In this document: piece after piece, positions 7,690-17,275 of the stretch
Position numbering within the stretch: position 1 is the stretch's first letter
Layout of the letters: every line of letters starts with the position of its first letter
NCBI RefSeq assembly: GCF_014202975.1
Contig: NZ_JACHHZ010000003.1
Location: 558,001-622,000 of the forward strand
DNA from: Povalibacter uvarum
Lineage (GTDB): Bacteria > Pseudomonadota > Gammaproteobacteria > Steroidobacterales > Steroidobacteraceae
Direction of reading: 5' to 3'
DNA: 64,000 nucleotides
Notes under the pieces: generated by a model
Database searches by the model: none
The model's input: only the letters and a program-made list of their open reading frames with translations
Told to the model about the DNA's origin: nothing
Program-made: the position numbers and the translations under genes

Positions 7690-10296
7690 CTATGCCGCCC
7701 GAGTCGACGAGAGGAAGTCCTGAGCGAAGCGCTGCAACACGCCGCCCGCTTCGTAGATCGAGACTTCTTCGGCGGTATCGAGCCGACACGTGACCGGCAC
7801 TTCCACCTTCTCGCCGTTCCTGCGGTGAATGACGAGGGTGAGGTCGGCACGCGGCATGAGTTTGCCGACGACGTCGTAAGTCTCGGTGCCATCGATGCCG
7901 AACGTCGTGCGATTCTGGCCCGGCTTGAACTCGAGCGGCAGCACGCCCATGCCGATGAGGTTGGTGCGATGAATGCGTTCGAAACCTTCGGCGACGATTG
8001 CTTCGACGCCGGCGAGACGAACGCCTTTCGCGGCCCAGTCGCGCGATGAGCCCTGGCCGTAGTCAGCGCCGGCGATGACGATCAGCGGCTGGCCGCGATC
8101 CATGTAGGTTTCGATCGCTTCCCACATGCGAACGATCTGACCTTCGGGCTCGAGGCGGGCCAGAGAACCTTTCTTCACTTTGCCGTCGACGACGGCCATT
8201 TCGTTCAGGAGCGTCGGATTGGCGAAGGTCGCGCGCTGCGCGGTGAGGTGATCGCCGCGATGCGTCGCGTAGGAGTTGTAGTCCTCCTCGGGCAGGCCCA
8301 TCTTCTTGAGGTACTCGCCCGCGGCGCTGTCGCCGAGAATCGCGTTGGACGGCGAGAGATGATCCGTCGTGATGTTGTCGCCGAGGACGGCGAGTGGCCG
8401 CATTGCTTTCAACGTACGCTCACGCGCCGCAAGCGCGCCCTGGCCTTCCTTGTCCCAGTAGGGCGGACGGCGAATGTACGTGCTCTGGGGGCGCCAGTCG
8501 TAGAGAGGGCTGCCTTTTCCGGTGCTCGCCTTGAACGTGAACATCGGCTCATACACCTTGCGGAAATGTTCGGGCTTGACGCTCCTGGCGACGATCGCGT
8601 CGATCTCCGCGTCTGTCGGCCAGAGGTCCTTCAGCAGAATGGGCTTGCCGTCTTTGTCGTGGCCCAGCGCATCCTTTTCGATGTCGAAGCGGATCGTGCC
8701 GGCGATCGCATAGGCGATCACGAGTGGCGGCGATGCGAGGAACGCCTGCTTGGCGTACGGGTGAATGCGGCCATCGAAATTGCGATTGCCGGAGAGCACC
8801 GCGGTCGCATACAGATCGCGATCGATGACTTCCTGCTGGATCCTGGGATCGAGCGCGCCGCTCATGCCGTTGCAGGTCGTGCAGGCGAAGGCGACGATAC
8901 CGAAGCCGAGTTGCTCCAGTTCGGGCAGCAGCTTCGCTTCCTCCAGGTAGAGCTGGACCGCTTTCGAGCCGGGCGCCAGCGAGCTCTTCACCCACGGCTT
9001 GCGCGTCAGGCCGCGTGCATTGGCATTGCGGGCGAGGAGGCCTGCGGCGATCACATTGCGGGGATTGCTCGTGTTGGTGCACGAGGTGATCGCGGCGATG
9101 ATCACTGCGCCATCGGGCATCTGGCCGGGGATCTCTTCCCATTTGCCAGCGATGCCGCGCTCGGCGAGCGCCGACGTGGGCAGGCGCTTGTGCGGGTTGG
9201 AGGGTCCCGCCATGTTGCGAACGACCGTGGACAGATCGAACGTCAGCACGCGCTCGTACTCGGCATTCGTCAATGCATCCGCCCACAGACCGGTGTGCTT
9301 CGCGTAGGTTTCGACGAGCTTGATCTGTGCGTCGTCACGGCCGGTGAGGCGTAGGTACTCGAGTGTCTGCTGGTCGATGAAGAACATCGCAGCAGTGGCG
9401 CCATACTCGGGGGCCATGTTGGAAATCGTGGCGCGATCGCCCAGCGTGAGTGCCGCGGCGCCAGCGCCGTAGAACTCGAGATAGGCGCCGACGACTTTTT
9501 CCTTGCGGAGGAACTCGGTCAGCGCAAGCACGACGTCGGTTGCCGTGATGCCAGGCTGCGGCCTGCCGGAGAGTTCGACGCCGACGATGTCGGGCAGGCG
9601 CATCCACGAGGCGCGACCGAGCATGACGTTCTCGGCTTCGAGGCCGCCGACGCCGATGGCGATCACACCGAGCGCGTCGACGTGCGGCGTGTGGCTGTCG
9701 GTACCGACCAGCGTATCCGGGAACGCGACGCCGTCCTTGTTGTGAATGACCGGCGACATCCGCTCCAGGTTGATCTGGTGCATGATGCCGTTGCCTGCCG
9801 GAATCACGTCGACATTGTCGAAGGCCTTCTTGGTCCACTCGATGAAGTGGAAGCGGTCTTCGTTGCGTCGGTCTTCCACCGCCCGGTTCTTGGCGAAGGC
9901 GTCCTTGTCGTAGCCGCCGTACTCGACGGCGAGCGAGTGATCGACGATCAGCTGGACCGGCACCACCGGATTCACTTTGGCCGGATCGCCGCCCTTCATC
10001 GCGATCGCATCGCGCAGGCCGGCAAGGTCGACCAGTGCGGTCTGGCCGAGGATGTCGTGGCAGACGACTCGCGCCGGGAACCAGGGGAAATCGAGGTCGC
10101 GCTTACGCCCGATCAACTGCTTCAGATAGGAATCGAGCTTCTCCGGTTCGGCGCGCCGGACCAGATTTTCCGCCAGCACTTTTGATGTGTACGGCAGTTT
10201 GTCGTACGAGCCGGGGGCGATGGCGTCCACGGCCGAGCGCGCATCGAAGTAGTGGAGGGAGGTGCCAGGCAGGGGTTTGCGATTGGCTGTGTTCAT
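7690..10296 (-). CDS. acnD: AcnD, Fe/S-dependent 2-methylcitrate dehydratase
   Basis: An 868-residue aconitase-family enzyme, of normal length for AcnD. The three [4Fe-4S] ligands are visible: Cys in AITSCTNTSNPRN, and two in FACTTCNGMSGALD. Other aconitase signatures are GTDSHTPHVDALGV, GDNITTDHLSPSNAI and GADYGQGSSRDWAAKG. It dehydrates 2-methylcitrate in the cytoplasm. Its placement between prpC and prpF identifies it as AcnD and not the TCA-cycle AcnA. The gene starts 10 bases after the prpC stop, so the two are almost certainly one message. Confidence 0.96.
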   Translation of the reverse strand: MNTANRKPLPGTSLHYFDARSAVDAIAPGSYDKLPYTSKVLAENLVRRAEPEKLDSYLKQLIGRKRDLDFPWFPARVVCHDILGQTALVDLAGLRDAIAMKGGDPAKVNPVVPVQLIVDHSLAVEYGGYDKDAFAKNRAVEDRRNEDRFHFIEWTKKAFDNVDVIPAGNGIMHQINLERMSPVIHNKDGVAFPDTLVGTDSHTPHVDALGVIAIGVGGLEAENVMLGRASWMRLPDIVGVELSGRPQPGITATDVVLALTEFLRKEKVVGAYLEFYGAGAAALTLGDRATISNMAPEYGATAAMFFIDQQTLEYLRLTGRDDAQIKLVETYAKHTGLWADALTNAEYERVLTFDLSTVVRNMAGPSNPHKRLPTSALAERGIAGKWEEIPGQMPDGAVIIAAITSCTNTSNPRNVIAAGLLARNANARGLTRKPWVKSSLAPGSKAVQLYLEEAKLLPELEQLGFGIVAFACTTCNGMSGALDPRIQQEVIDRDLYATAVLSGNRNFDGRIHPYAKQAFLASPPLVIAYAIAGTIRFDIEKDALGHDKDGKPILLKDLWPTDAEIDAIVARSVKPEHFRKVYEPMFTFKASTGKGSPLYDWRPQSTYIRRPPYWDKEGQGALAARERTLKAMRPLAVLGDNITTDHLSPSNAILGDSAAGEYLKKMGLPEEDYNSYATHRGDHLTAQRATFANPTLLNEMAVVDGKVKKGSLARLEPEGQIVRMWEAIETYMDRGQPLIVIAGADYGQGSSRDWAAKGVRLAGVEAIVAEGFERIHRTNLIGMGVLPLEFKPGQNRTTFGIDGTETYDVVGKLMPRADLTLVIHRRNGEKVEVPVTCRLDTAEEVSIYEAGGVLQRFAQDFLSSTRAA

Positions 10297-10306
10297 GGCC
10301 GGTAGC

Positions 10307-11464
10307 TTACTTGCGATCCTTCAGCGGCACGAACTTGAGGTCTTCCGGACCCGTGTAGTTCGCGCTCGGGCGAATGATCTTGCCGTCGATGCGCTGCTCG
10401 ATGATATGAGCGCTCCAGCCGCTGGTGCGCGCAATGACGAATAGCGGGGTGAACATCGCCGTCGGCACACCCATCATGTGATAGCTGACAGCGCTGAACC
10501 AGTCGAGATTCGGGAACATCTTCTTGATGTTCCACATGACGCTCTCGAGCCGCTCCGCGATATCGAACATCTTCGTGCTGTCCTGTTCCCGGGAGAGATC
10601 GAGCGCGACCTGCTTGATCACCTTGTTGCGCGGATCGGAGATCGTGTAGACCGGATGACCGAACCCGATGACGACTTCCTTGCGTTCGACGCGGGCCCGG
10701 ATATCGGCTTCCGCTTCGTCCGGATTCTCGTAGCGCTTCTGGATCTCGAAGGCGACTTCATTCGCGCCGCCATGCTTCGGGCCGCGCAGGGCGCCGATGG
10801 CGCCGCAGATCGACGAGTGCATGTCGGAGCCGGTGCCGGCGATGACGCGCGATGTGAACGTCGATGCATTGAACTCGTGCTCGGCGTACAGGATCAGCGA
10901 CGTATGCATCGCCTTCACCCAGGAGCGGGACGGCTTTTCCTGGTGCAGCAGGTGGAGGAAATGACCACCGATCGAGTCTTCGTCGGATTCGGTCTCGATG
11001 CGCTTGCCGTTCGTCGAATAGTGATACCAGTAGAGCAGCATCGAACCGAGCGAAGCCATCAGCTTGTCGGCGATGTCCCGTGCGCCGGCGATGTTGTGAT
11101 CATCCTTCTCCGGCGTGACGCAGCCGAGAACGGAAACGCCAGTGCGCATCACGTCCATCGGATGGGCCGACGGCGGCAGTTGCTCGAGCGCAGCTTTCAC
11201 CGCGGCGGGCACCCCGCGCAGTGCCTTCAGTTTCGTCTTGTAGCCGGTGAGCTCAGCAGCGTTCGGCAGCTTGCCGTGCACGAGCAGGTACGCGATCTCT
11301 TCGAACTCGCATTGGGAAGCAACATCGAGAATGTCATACCCGCGATAGTGCAGGTCATTGCCGGTGCGTCCGACGGTGCACAGTGCGGTGTTGCCGGCGA
11401 CGGTGCCGGACAGCGCTACGGACTTCTTGGGCTTGAAGCCCGGTTGTTGTGCGGTCTCGCTCAT
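10307..11464 (-). CDS. prpC: 2-methylcitrate synthase
   Basis: A 385-residue citrate-synthase-family enzyme that condenses propionyl-CoA with oxaloacetate to 2-methylcitrate. Signature segments are [11 protein letters not shown] (active-site His), [13 protein letters not shown] (second His) and [20 protein letters not shown]. Its length matches the short PrpC/type II form. It sits 26 bases downstream of prpB and 10 bases upstream of acnD in the propionate operon. Confidence 0.95.
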   Translation of the reverse strand: MSETAQQPGFKPKKSVALSGTVAGNTALCTVGRTGNDLHYRGYDILDVASQCEFEEIAYLLVHGKLPNAAELTGYKTKLKALRGVPAAVKAALEQLPPSAHPMDVMRTGVSVLGCVTPEKDDHNIAGARDIADKLMASLGSMLLYWYHYSTNGKRIETESDEDSIGGHFLHLLHQEKPSRSWVKAMHTSLILYAEHEFNASTFTSRVIAGTGSDMHSSICGAIGALRGPKHGGANEVAFEIQKRYENPDEAEADIRARVERKEVVIGFGHPVYTISDPRNKVIKQVALDLSREQDSTKMFDIAERLESVMWNIKKMFPNLDWFSAVSYHMMGVPTAMFTPLFVIARTSGWSAHIIEQRIDGKIIRPSANYTGPEDLKFVPLKDRK

Positions 11465-11490
11465 TGAGTATCCCCTGGTCGTACTTGCAG

Positions 11491-12369
11491 TTACTTGCGG
11501 GAAGCGAACAGCGCGTCGAGGTGCTGTTCGTACGCGTGATAGCCGATGCGCTCGTACAGTTCTTCGCGCGTTTGCATCGTGTCGACGACGTTGCGCTGAT
11601 GTCCATCGCGGCGGATCGCGGTGTAGACGTTCTCGGCGGCCTTGTTCATGGCGCGGAAGGCGCTGAGCGGATAGAGAACCATCGCAACGCCGGCCGTCTT
11701 GAGCTCGTCACGGGAGAAGAGCGGCGTCTTGCCGAATTCCGTGATGTTCGCGAGCACGGGGACCTTCACGGCATCGACGAAGCGACGATAGGTCGGCAGG
11801 TCGTATGCGGCCTCTGCAAAGATGCCGTCGGCGCCGGCTTCCACGCAGGCGATGGAGCGCTCGATGGCGGCATCGACGCCATCGACGGCGATCGCGTCGG
11901 TGCGTGCGATGAGGAAGAAGTTCGGATCGGTCTTCGCATCGGCGGCAGCCTTGACGCGATCGACCATTTCCTGGGCAGAGACGATTTCCTTGCCGGGGCG
12001 ATGACCGCAGCGCTTGGCGCCGACCTGGTCTTCGATGTGGCAGGCGGCGGCGCCGAACTTGATGAGGCTCTTCACCGTGCGTGCGATGTTGAACGCGCTC
12101 GGGCCGAAGCCGGTGTCGATGTCGACCATCAGCGGCACATCGCAAACGTCAGTGATGCGGCGGATATCGATCAGAACGTCATCGAGGTTGTTGATGCCGA
12201 GGTCCGGCATCCCGAGCGAGCCGGCTGCGACGCCGCCGCCGGAAAGGTAGATCGCGCGATAGCCGGCGCGCTTGGCGAGGAGGGCGTGATTCGCGTTGAT
12301 CGCGCCGACGACCTGCAGCGGGCTTTCCGTCTTCAGGGCGTCGCGAAAGCGGAGACCGGGTGTGCTCAT
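11491..12369 (-). CDS. prpB: 2-methylisocitrate lyase
   Basis: A 292-residue member of the isocitrate lyase / PEP mutase superfamily that splits 2-methylisocitrate into pyruvate and succinate. It carries the catalytic KRCGH motif ([16 protein letters not shown]), the metal-site segment MVDIDTGFG and the [14 protein letters not shown] loop. The start is the ATG at 12369, giving the usual [13 protein letters not shown]-terminus. It is the promoter-proximal gene of the operon and lies next to a sigma-54-type promoter and a PrpR-type operator. Confidence 0.95.
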   Translation of the reverse strand: MSTPGLRFRDALKTESPLQVVGAINANHALLAKRAGYRAIYLSGGGVAAGSLGMPDLGINNLDDVLIDIRRITDVCDVPLMVDIDTGFGPSAFNIARTVKSLIKFGAAACHIEDQVGAKRCGHRPGKEIVSAQEMVDRVKAAADAKTDPNFFLIARTDAIAVDGVDAAIERSIACVEAGADGIFAEAAYDLPTYRRFVDAVKVPVLANITEFGKTPLFSRDELKTAGVAMVLYPLSAFRAMNKAAENVYTAIRRDGHQRNVVDTMQTREELYERIGYHAYEQHLDALFASRK

Positions 12370-12402
12370 GATGGGTTCTCGGGTTGCGGGTGCGGAAATC
12401 AA

Positions 12403-12418
12403 TTCACGTAACGTGCCA
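12403..12418 (-). promoter_or_regulatory. predicted sigma-54 promoter of the prp operon
   Basis: On the minus strand TGGCAC, five bases, then GTGAA, compared with the -24/-12 consensus TGGCAC-N5-TTGCA. The -24 element is perfect; the -12 element keeps three of five bases and lacks the usual GC. It lies 34 bases upstream of the prpB start codon, and the divergent prpR encodes a sigma-54 activator, which makes the assignment coherent. Confidence 0.6.
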
Positions 12419-12489
12419 GGACTGGGGCGCTAAAAAACCCATTAAAATCAATGGATCGCCGGGCTCGGGCTTGGCTGGGGCCGGGACGG

Positions 12490-12507
12490 TGTTTCATACT
12501 TGAAACA
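12490..12507. promoter_or_regulatory. predicted PrpR binding site
   Basis: TGTTTCATACTTGAAACA is a perfect 7-4-7 inverted repeat in the prpB-prpR divergent region. It lies 72 bases upstream of the predicted -24 element, a normal distance for a sigma-54 enhancer site, and 21 bases ahead of prpR, so it could also mediate autoregulation. Assignment to PrpR is inferred from position. Confidence 0.65.
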
Positions 12508-12527
12508 TTCTGTTCCGGAAGTGAATC

Positions 12528-14474
12528 ATGGCTACAGCCAGCAAGCAGGGTCGCCTGGTCGGCGTCCCGCCCCGGATCGTCGCCGTCGGGCTGCTGCATC
12601 GACTGCGGACGATGCTGCAGGAGTTGGCGCCTTCGTACCGCGACGTTGCGTCCGTAGAAATCCTCGAGCAGGGCTTCGATGCAGCGGTCGCGCGAATCCG
12701 CGAGCTGCACGCCGAACGACCCATCGATGCCCTGGTCGCAGCTGGTTCGAACGGCGCGTACTTGCGGCAACACCTGGAGCTGCCGGTCGTGTCGGTTCGC
12801 GTCGGCGGCTTCGACGTGATGCGCGCATTGGCACGGGCGCGGGGCATTTCATCGCGCATCGCGCTCGTGACGCATGGAGCCGTTCCGGATGAAGTGCAGT
12901 TGTTCGACGAGCTCTTCTCGCTCGGTATCGAGCAGCGCAGCTATCGCAGCGAGGAGGAAGCACGCGACTGCATCAAGGAACTGCGCGCGAAAGGTATCGA
13001 AGTCGTCGTTGCACCCGGTCTCGTCGTCGACCTGGCAGAGGAAGCCGGGATGCACGGCATCTTTCTGTACTCGACGGACGCGGTGCGCGAGGCGCTCGAC
13101 GATGCGCTGGAAGTTGCGCGACTCGCGCGAATCGAGGCGTCGAAGCGCGATCGCCTCAACACGATCCTGGCGCACCTGCATGATGCCGTGGTCGCTGTCG
13201 ACGCAGAGGAACGGATCGAGTCGGTGAATCTTGCGATGGAGCGATTGCTGGGTCAGCCGGCAACCCAGCTGCTCGGCCGCAGGCTCAGCGAGGTCGCGTC
13301 CGAGCTGACGCTGATGCCGACCCTGCGCGAGCAGCGTACCGAGATCGACGAACTGCAGAAGGTGGGTGCGCAGTCGCTCATCGTCAGCCGGTTGCCGATC
13401 ATCGAGCAGGGAACGCAGACGGGTGCGGTGTTGACCGCCAAGGATCCCGACGCGATTCAGCGCGTCGATCGGCATCTGCGAACCCAGCGCGAGCGGCCGT
13501 CGCGATCAGTGCGATTCAGGCTCACCGATCTTCTTGGCAGCTGCGCTCCGATCGTGCGTGCGCGAACACTCGCCAGCCAGTTTGCGCGCAGTGATGCGAC
13601 GACGCTCATCATCGGCGAGAGCGGCACAGGAAAGGAACTGCTGGCACAGGGCATTCACATGGCGAGTGCGCGGGCGAATCAGCCGTTCATCGCTCTGAAC
13701 TGCGCTGCGTTCCCGGAGTCTCTGCTGGAGAGCGAGCTGTTCGGCTACGAAGAGGGGGCGTTCACGGGCGCGAGGCGCGGCGGCAAGATCGGACTGTTCG
13801 AGGCAGCGCACACCGGAACGATCTTCCTCGACGAGATCGGTGAGATGCCCGTGTCATTGCAGACGCGCATGCTCCGCGTACTGCAGGAGCGCGAGGTGCT
13901 GCGCATAGGCGCGATCGAACCGACCCGCATCGATATTCGCGTGATCGCGGCAACGCATCGGAATCTCGAGGAGCAGATCGCCTCGGGCGGTTTTCGTCGC
14001 GACTTGTACTACCGCCTGAACATCCTGCGCCTCGACCTGCCCAGCCTTCGCGACCGGCTGCAGGATCTGCCCGAGCTTGCCGGCCACGTGCTGCGGCGAG
14101 TTGCCGATCGCTTCCCGACGACCAAGCTGACGGAAGATCTGGTGCGGGAGCTCGTGATTGCGGGCGCGCAGTATCGATGGCCAGGCAACGTTCGCGAGCT
14201 CGAGAACCTCATCGAGCGGCTCGCCACGGTGCGAGAACTTCCGTCCCGAATGAGTGCGCGAGATCAGCTGCGGCAGCTGATTCCCGAGCTGTTCGCCCAG
14301 GAGCCTTCGGCGAAGGTGCCTTCGCTGGCCAGTCATCGCGAGGAGACGGAACTGCAGATGATCGAGCGCGTACTCGCGGAATGCGGTGGTGATCGTCGAG
14401 CTGCTTGCGAGAAGCTCGGAATCGGCAGGTCGACATTGTGGCGGAAGCTGTCGCGCGGACGCGCGGCGGGGTAG
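12528..14474 (+). CDS. prpR: PrpR, sigma-54-dependent propionate regulator
   Basis: A 648-residue enhancer-binding protein. The N-terminal part (about 15-205) is a PrpR_N sensor domain, expected to bind 2-methylcitrate. A PAS-like segment follows, then the AAA+ domain with Walker A GESGTGKE, the sigma-54 contact loop GAFTGA ([13 protein letters not shown]), Walker [10 protein letters not shown] and [11 protein letters not shown]-type sensor II. A Fis-type helix-turn-helix ends it ([19 protein letters not shown]). It is divergent from prpB and should activate the operon through the nearby operator and sigma-54 promoter. Confidence 0.95.
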   Translation: MATASKQGRLVGVPPRIVAVGLLHRLRTMLQELAPSYRDVASVEILEQGFDAAVARIRELHAERPIDALVAAGSNGAYLRQHLELPVVSVRVGGFDVMRALARARGISSRIALVTHGAVPDEVQLFDELFSLGIEQRSYRSEEEARDCIKELRAKGIEVVVAPGLVVDLAEEAGMHGIFLYSTDAVREALDDALEVARLARIEASKRDRLNTILAHLHDAVVAVDAEERIESVNLAMERLLGQPATQLLGRRLSEVASELTLMPTLREQRTEIDELQKVGAQSLIVSRLPIIEQGTQTGAVLTAKDPDAIQRVDRHLRTQRERPSRSVRFRLTDLLGSCAPIVRARTLASQFARSDATTLIIGESGTGKELLAQGIHMASARANQPFIALNCAAFPESLLESELFGYEEGAFTGARRGGKIGLFEAAHTGTIFLDEIGEMPVSLQTRMLRVLQEREVLRIGAIEPTRIDIRVIAATHRNLEEQIASGGFRRDLYYRLNILRLDLPSLRDRLQDLPELAGHVLRRVADRFPTTKLTEDLVRELVIAGAQYRWPGNVRELENLIERLATVRELPSRMSARDQLRQLIPELFAQEPSAKVPSLASHREETELQMIERVLAECGGDRRAACEKLGIGRSTLWRKLSRGRAAG

Positions 14475-14571
14475 CCGCCGCGTCATCTGCGCGAGAGCGG
14501 CTAGCGCGGGAGTGACGAGGCAACGGCTGCATCGACGCCGGCGGCGCGAGCGGGCATTCGTCGAGCGTTGA

Positions 14572-16170
14572 TCAATGCGCAACCGCGGGCTCGGCGGATG
14601 GCGGGGCCGAAGCATTGCTGGCTTGCGCGGGCAGGGGTGGGCGCTTGCAGAACGGGACGATGACGAGCGCAACGATGAAGAGGCCTGCGAGCAGCATGAA
14701 CACGTCGCGAAAGGCCTCGACGGCCGCCGCCCGCGTGACGATCGCGGTGACCTGAGCTTGCGCACCCAGGACGGCATCCGCGTTGCCGTTGTTCTCCAGT
14801 TGTGATGCGAGCGCCGACACGACCCGGTTGCTGTCCGCGCCCCCGTGTCCCATGGCCTCGCTGATGCGAAGCGCATGGATGCGTGTGAAGTCCTGCAGCC
14901 AGGTGTTTACCGTAGCGATGCCGACAGCGCCGCCGAGATTGCGCATCACATTGAACAAGCCGCTCGCATAGGGAAGTTCCGCGGGCGTCGGAGTCGAAAG
15001 TGCGAGGCCCACGGCTGGAACGATGCACAGCAGGACCGCGAAGCCGCGCACCGCTTGAGGCAACAGGAGTTCACCAAAGCCCCATTCGGCAGTGATCCCG
15101 GTAAGCATCCAGACGCCGAGCGAGAACAGCAGGAAGCCGGCAGTGATCACGTAGCGCGGATCGACGCGAGTGGACATGCGCGCCGCGAGCGGCGCAGCGA
15201 AGAACATGAAGCAGCCGGTGACGAACACCGTCGTGCCGATCTCGAGGCTGGTGAAGTCGCGAACGCGCCCGAGGAAGACGGGCACCAGATAGATCGCCGA
15301 ATACAACCCGACCCCGATGATGAAGTTGAGAACGCACGCGAGAGCGAACGTCGGGTTGCGGAACGGTGACAGCTTGACGACCGGCGTCGCGCTGTAGATC
15401 GATCGCTCGAAGAACACCACCGCACCGATGAAGGAGAGCCACGCCGTGACGGCGATGATCGGATCGTCGAACCATTGCGCTCGCGGCCCTTCCTCCAGCA
15501 CGTACTGCAGCGCTCCCAGGAAGAGAGCGAGTCCCGTGACCTGCAGCCAGTCGATGCGGCGGAAGAGACGGGTGTTGGCGAGATCGACTTTGCCGAGGAT
15601 CGGAACGGCAATCGCAATCAGCAGTCCGGGCGCAATATTGATGAAGAACATCCAGCGCCAGCTCGCATGCTCGGTGATCCAGCCGCCGAGCGTCGGTCCC
15701 AGCGTCGGGGCCAACGTCGACACCATCCCGAGTACCGCGGGCACCATTGCGCGTCGCGGTCCCTGGAACAGAACGAAGCCTGTCGCGAACACCGTCGGCA
15801 CCATCGCGCCGCCGACGAATCCCTGGATGGCGCGGAAGACGATCATCGATTCGATGTTCCATGCGAGACCGCAGGCGAGGCTCGACACCGTGAACAGCGC
15901 CGCGGAAGTCGTGAACAGCCAGCGGGTGGACATCGCTTTCGCGAGGAAGGCGGCGAGCGGAATCATCACGATTTCCGCCATGAGGTACGAGGTCTGGATC
16001 CAGGCCACTTCATCCGGCCCGGCCAGCAGGCCCGCCTGAATCGAATTGAGCGATGACGCGACGATCTGCGTATCCAGCAGCGCCATGAATTGCCCGAACG
16101 CCATGACGGCGAACAGCATCAGCTTCGACCGCTCGCTCATCGAATCGGTGAAAGTCGCGGTCTGGGTCAC
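14572..16170 (-). CDS. emrB: EmrB-type DHA2 family MFS efflux transporter
   Basis: A 532-residue inner-membrane drug:proton antiporter of the 14-helix DHA2 family. Visible signatures are the motif C-like GMVSTLAPTLGPTLGGWI, the first-helix LLDTQIVASSLNSIQ and RAIQGFVGGAMVP. The N- and C-termini are short and hydrophilic. The matching membrane-fusion gene lies on the opposite strand at 17276, so the usual emrA-emrB operon is split around a shared regulatory region with tetR. A single operator there could control both halves. Confidence 0.92.
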   Translation of the reverse strand: MTQTATFTDSMSERSKLMLFAVMAFGQFMALLDTQIVASSLNSIQAGLLAGPDEVAWIQTSYLMAEIVMIPLAAFLAKAMSTRWLFTTSAALFTVSSLACGLAWNIESMIVFRAIQGFVGGAMVPTVFATGFVLFQGPRRAMVPAVLGMVSTLAPTLGPTLGGWITEHASWRWMFFINIAPGLLIAIAVPILGKVDLANTRLFRRIDWLQVTGLALFLGALQYVLEEGPRAQWFDDPIIAVTAWLSFIGAVVFFERSIYSATPVVKLSPFRNPTFALACVLNFIIGVGLYSAIYLVPVFLGRVRDFTSLEIGTTVFVTGCFMFFAAPLAARMSTRVDPRYVITAGFLLFSLGVWMLTGITAEWGFGELLLPQAVRGFAVLLCIVPAVGLALSTPTPAELPYASGLFNVMRNLGGAVGIATVNTWLQDFTRIHALRISEAMGHGGADSNRVVSALASQLENNGNADAVLGAQAQVTAIVTRAAAVEAFRDVFMLLAGLFIVALVIVPFCKRPPLPAQASNASAPPSAEPAVAH

Positions 16171-16204
16171 GGGAAGAGGGGCTTGCCGGCAAGGGGGTTG
16201 ATGA

Positions 16205-16220
16205 TATGATAAGCATCATA
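16205..16220. promoter_or_regulatory. palindromic operator between emrB and tetR
   Basis: TATGATAAGCATCATA is a perfect 6-4-6 inverted repeat in the short AT-rich gap between the divergent emrB and tetR starts. It is the obvious candidate site for the TetR product and would repress both directions. Confidence 0.65.
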
Positions 16221-16241
16221 CTATGAAGCCTGGAATCCACA

Positions 16242-16814
16242 ATGCGCTATGCGGCTGAGCACAAGGATCAGACCCGTTCTGCCTTGCTCAAGGCGGCGGC
16301 CGAGGAAATGCGGGCACACGGTCCGGATGGCGTAAGCGTCGCGGCCGTCATGAAGCGGGTGGGGCTCACTCACGGCGGCTTCTACGCGCATTTCGATTCC
16401 AAAGACGCGCTGATCGCGGCGGCGGTGGGCGAAATGTTCGTGCATGCAGCCAGGCGCCGGGAGAAGTACGCAGGCAGCATTACGTCGATCGATGGGTTCA
16501 TCGATTCCTATGTGTCCGCGGTGCATCGCGACAATCCATCACGAGGCTGTCCGATTCCCGCGCTGATGAGCGAGGCGGGGCGCTGGCCCAAGGGGGCTCG
16601 CAAAGCTTTCGATGAAGGGATTACACGCCTTGCGCAGCGGCTCGCTGTGCTCATGCCGTCGCATGTGACAGAGCCGCAGGCGGCGGCGATGTCGTTGATC
16701 GCGGAGATGGCTGGTGCAATCGCGCTGTCGAGGTCGGTTGCCGATGCCGCTCTGTCAGACGCCCTGCTCGATTCCTCTCGCGCCGCTCTGAAGCAGCGCT
16801 TCACTTCCAACTGA
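16242..16814 (+). CDS. TetR/AcrR-family transcriptional regulator
   Basis: A 190-residue repressor. Residues about 10-56 form the helix-turn-helix (ALLKAAAEEMRAHGPDGVSV, then VGLTHGGFYAHFDSKDALI, the classic GxFYxHFxSKxxL pattern). The C-terminal ligand domain includes NPSRGCPIPALMSEAGRWP, typical of the group that controls MFS efflux genes. It is divergent from emrB and upstream of the thioesterase and emrA genes on the same strand, and probably represses both units through the palindrome at 16205. Confidence 0.92.
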   Translation: MRYAAEHKDQTRSALLKAAAEEMRAHGPDGVSVAAVMKRVGLTHGGFYAHFDSKDALIAAAVGEMFVHAARRREKYAGSITSIDGFIDSYVSAVHRDNPSRGCPIPALMSEAGRWPKGARKAFDEGITRLAQRLAVLMPSHVTEPQAAAMSLIAEMAGAIALSRSVADAALSDALLDSSRAALKQRFTSN

Positions 16815-16822
16815 GTTTGTCC

Positions 16823-17272
16823 ATGAGCACTGAAGCCGTCTCGGTCGTCCCCTCTGGCCTCGAACAACTGCGCGCCTTCGCGGCTTCGGCTGCGGGCAAG
16901 CGCGGGATGGGCGCGACACTGCGTTTCCGGATCGTGAGCGTCGAGGAGGGGCAGGTTGTCTTCCAGGGTGATCCGGACGAAGACATGTACAACCCGATCG
17001 GCACGGTGCACGGTGGGTATGCAGCAACGCTGCTCGATTCAGCGCTGGGTTGTGCCGTGCATTCGAAATTGCAGCCGACACAGGGTTACACGACGCTCGA
17101 ACTGAAGATCAACTATCACCGTGCATTGACCGCCGACAGCGGCCCGGTCGTTGCGGAAGGCAAAGTCGTCACGTTCGGTCGCCGCGTCGCGTTTGCTGAA
17201 GCGACGTTGAAGGATGCCGCCGGACGACTCTGCGCCAGCGCGACGTCGACTCTGCTGGTGTTCGAGCGCTGA
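16823..17272 (+). CDS. PaaI-type hotdog thioesterase
   Basis: A 149-residue single hotdog-fold protein of the PaaI/YdiI group, which hydrolyses acyl- or aryl-CoA thioesters. The signature is NPIGTVHGGYAATLLDSALGCAV, which holds the HGG helix and the acidic catalytic residue, followed by YTTLELKINYHRAL. The ATG at 16823 lies 8 bases after the tetR stop; a TTG at 16817 is also possible. It lies between tetR and emrA, so it is probably co-expressed with the efflux system, for which it has no obvious role. Confidence 0.88.
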   Translation: MSTEAVSVVPSGLEQLRAFAASAAGKRGMGATLRFRIVSVEEGQVVFQGDPDEDMYNPIGTVHGGYAATLLDSALGCAVHSKLQPTQGYTTLELKINYHRALTADSGPVVAEGKVVTFGRRVAFAEATLKDAAGRLCASATSTLLVFER

Positions 17273-17275
17273 GCC

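Noticed and set aside
6715-8049. 444-codon plus-strand open frame
   Set aside because: Antisense to prpF and acnD, both clearly real; no family pattern.
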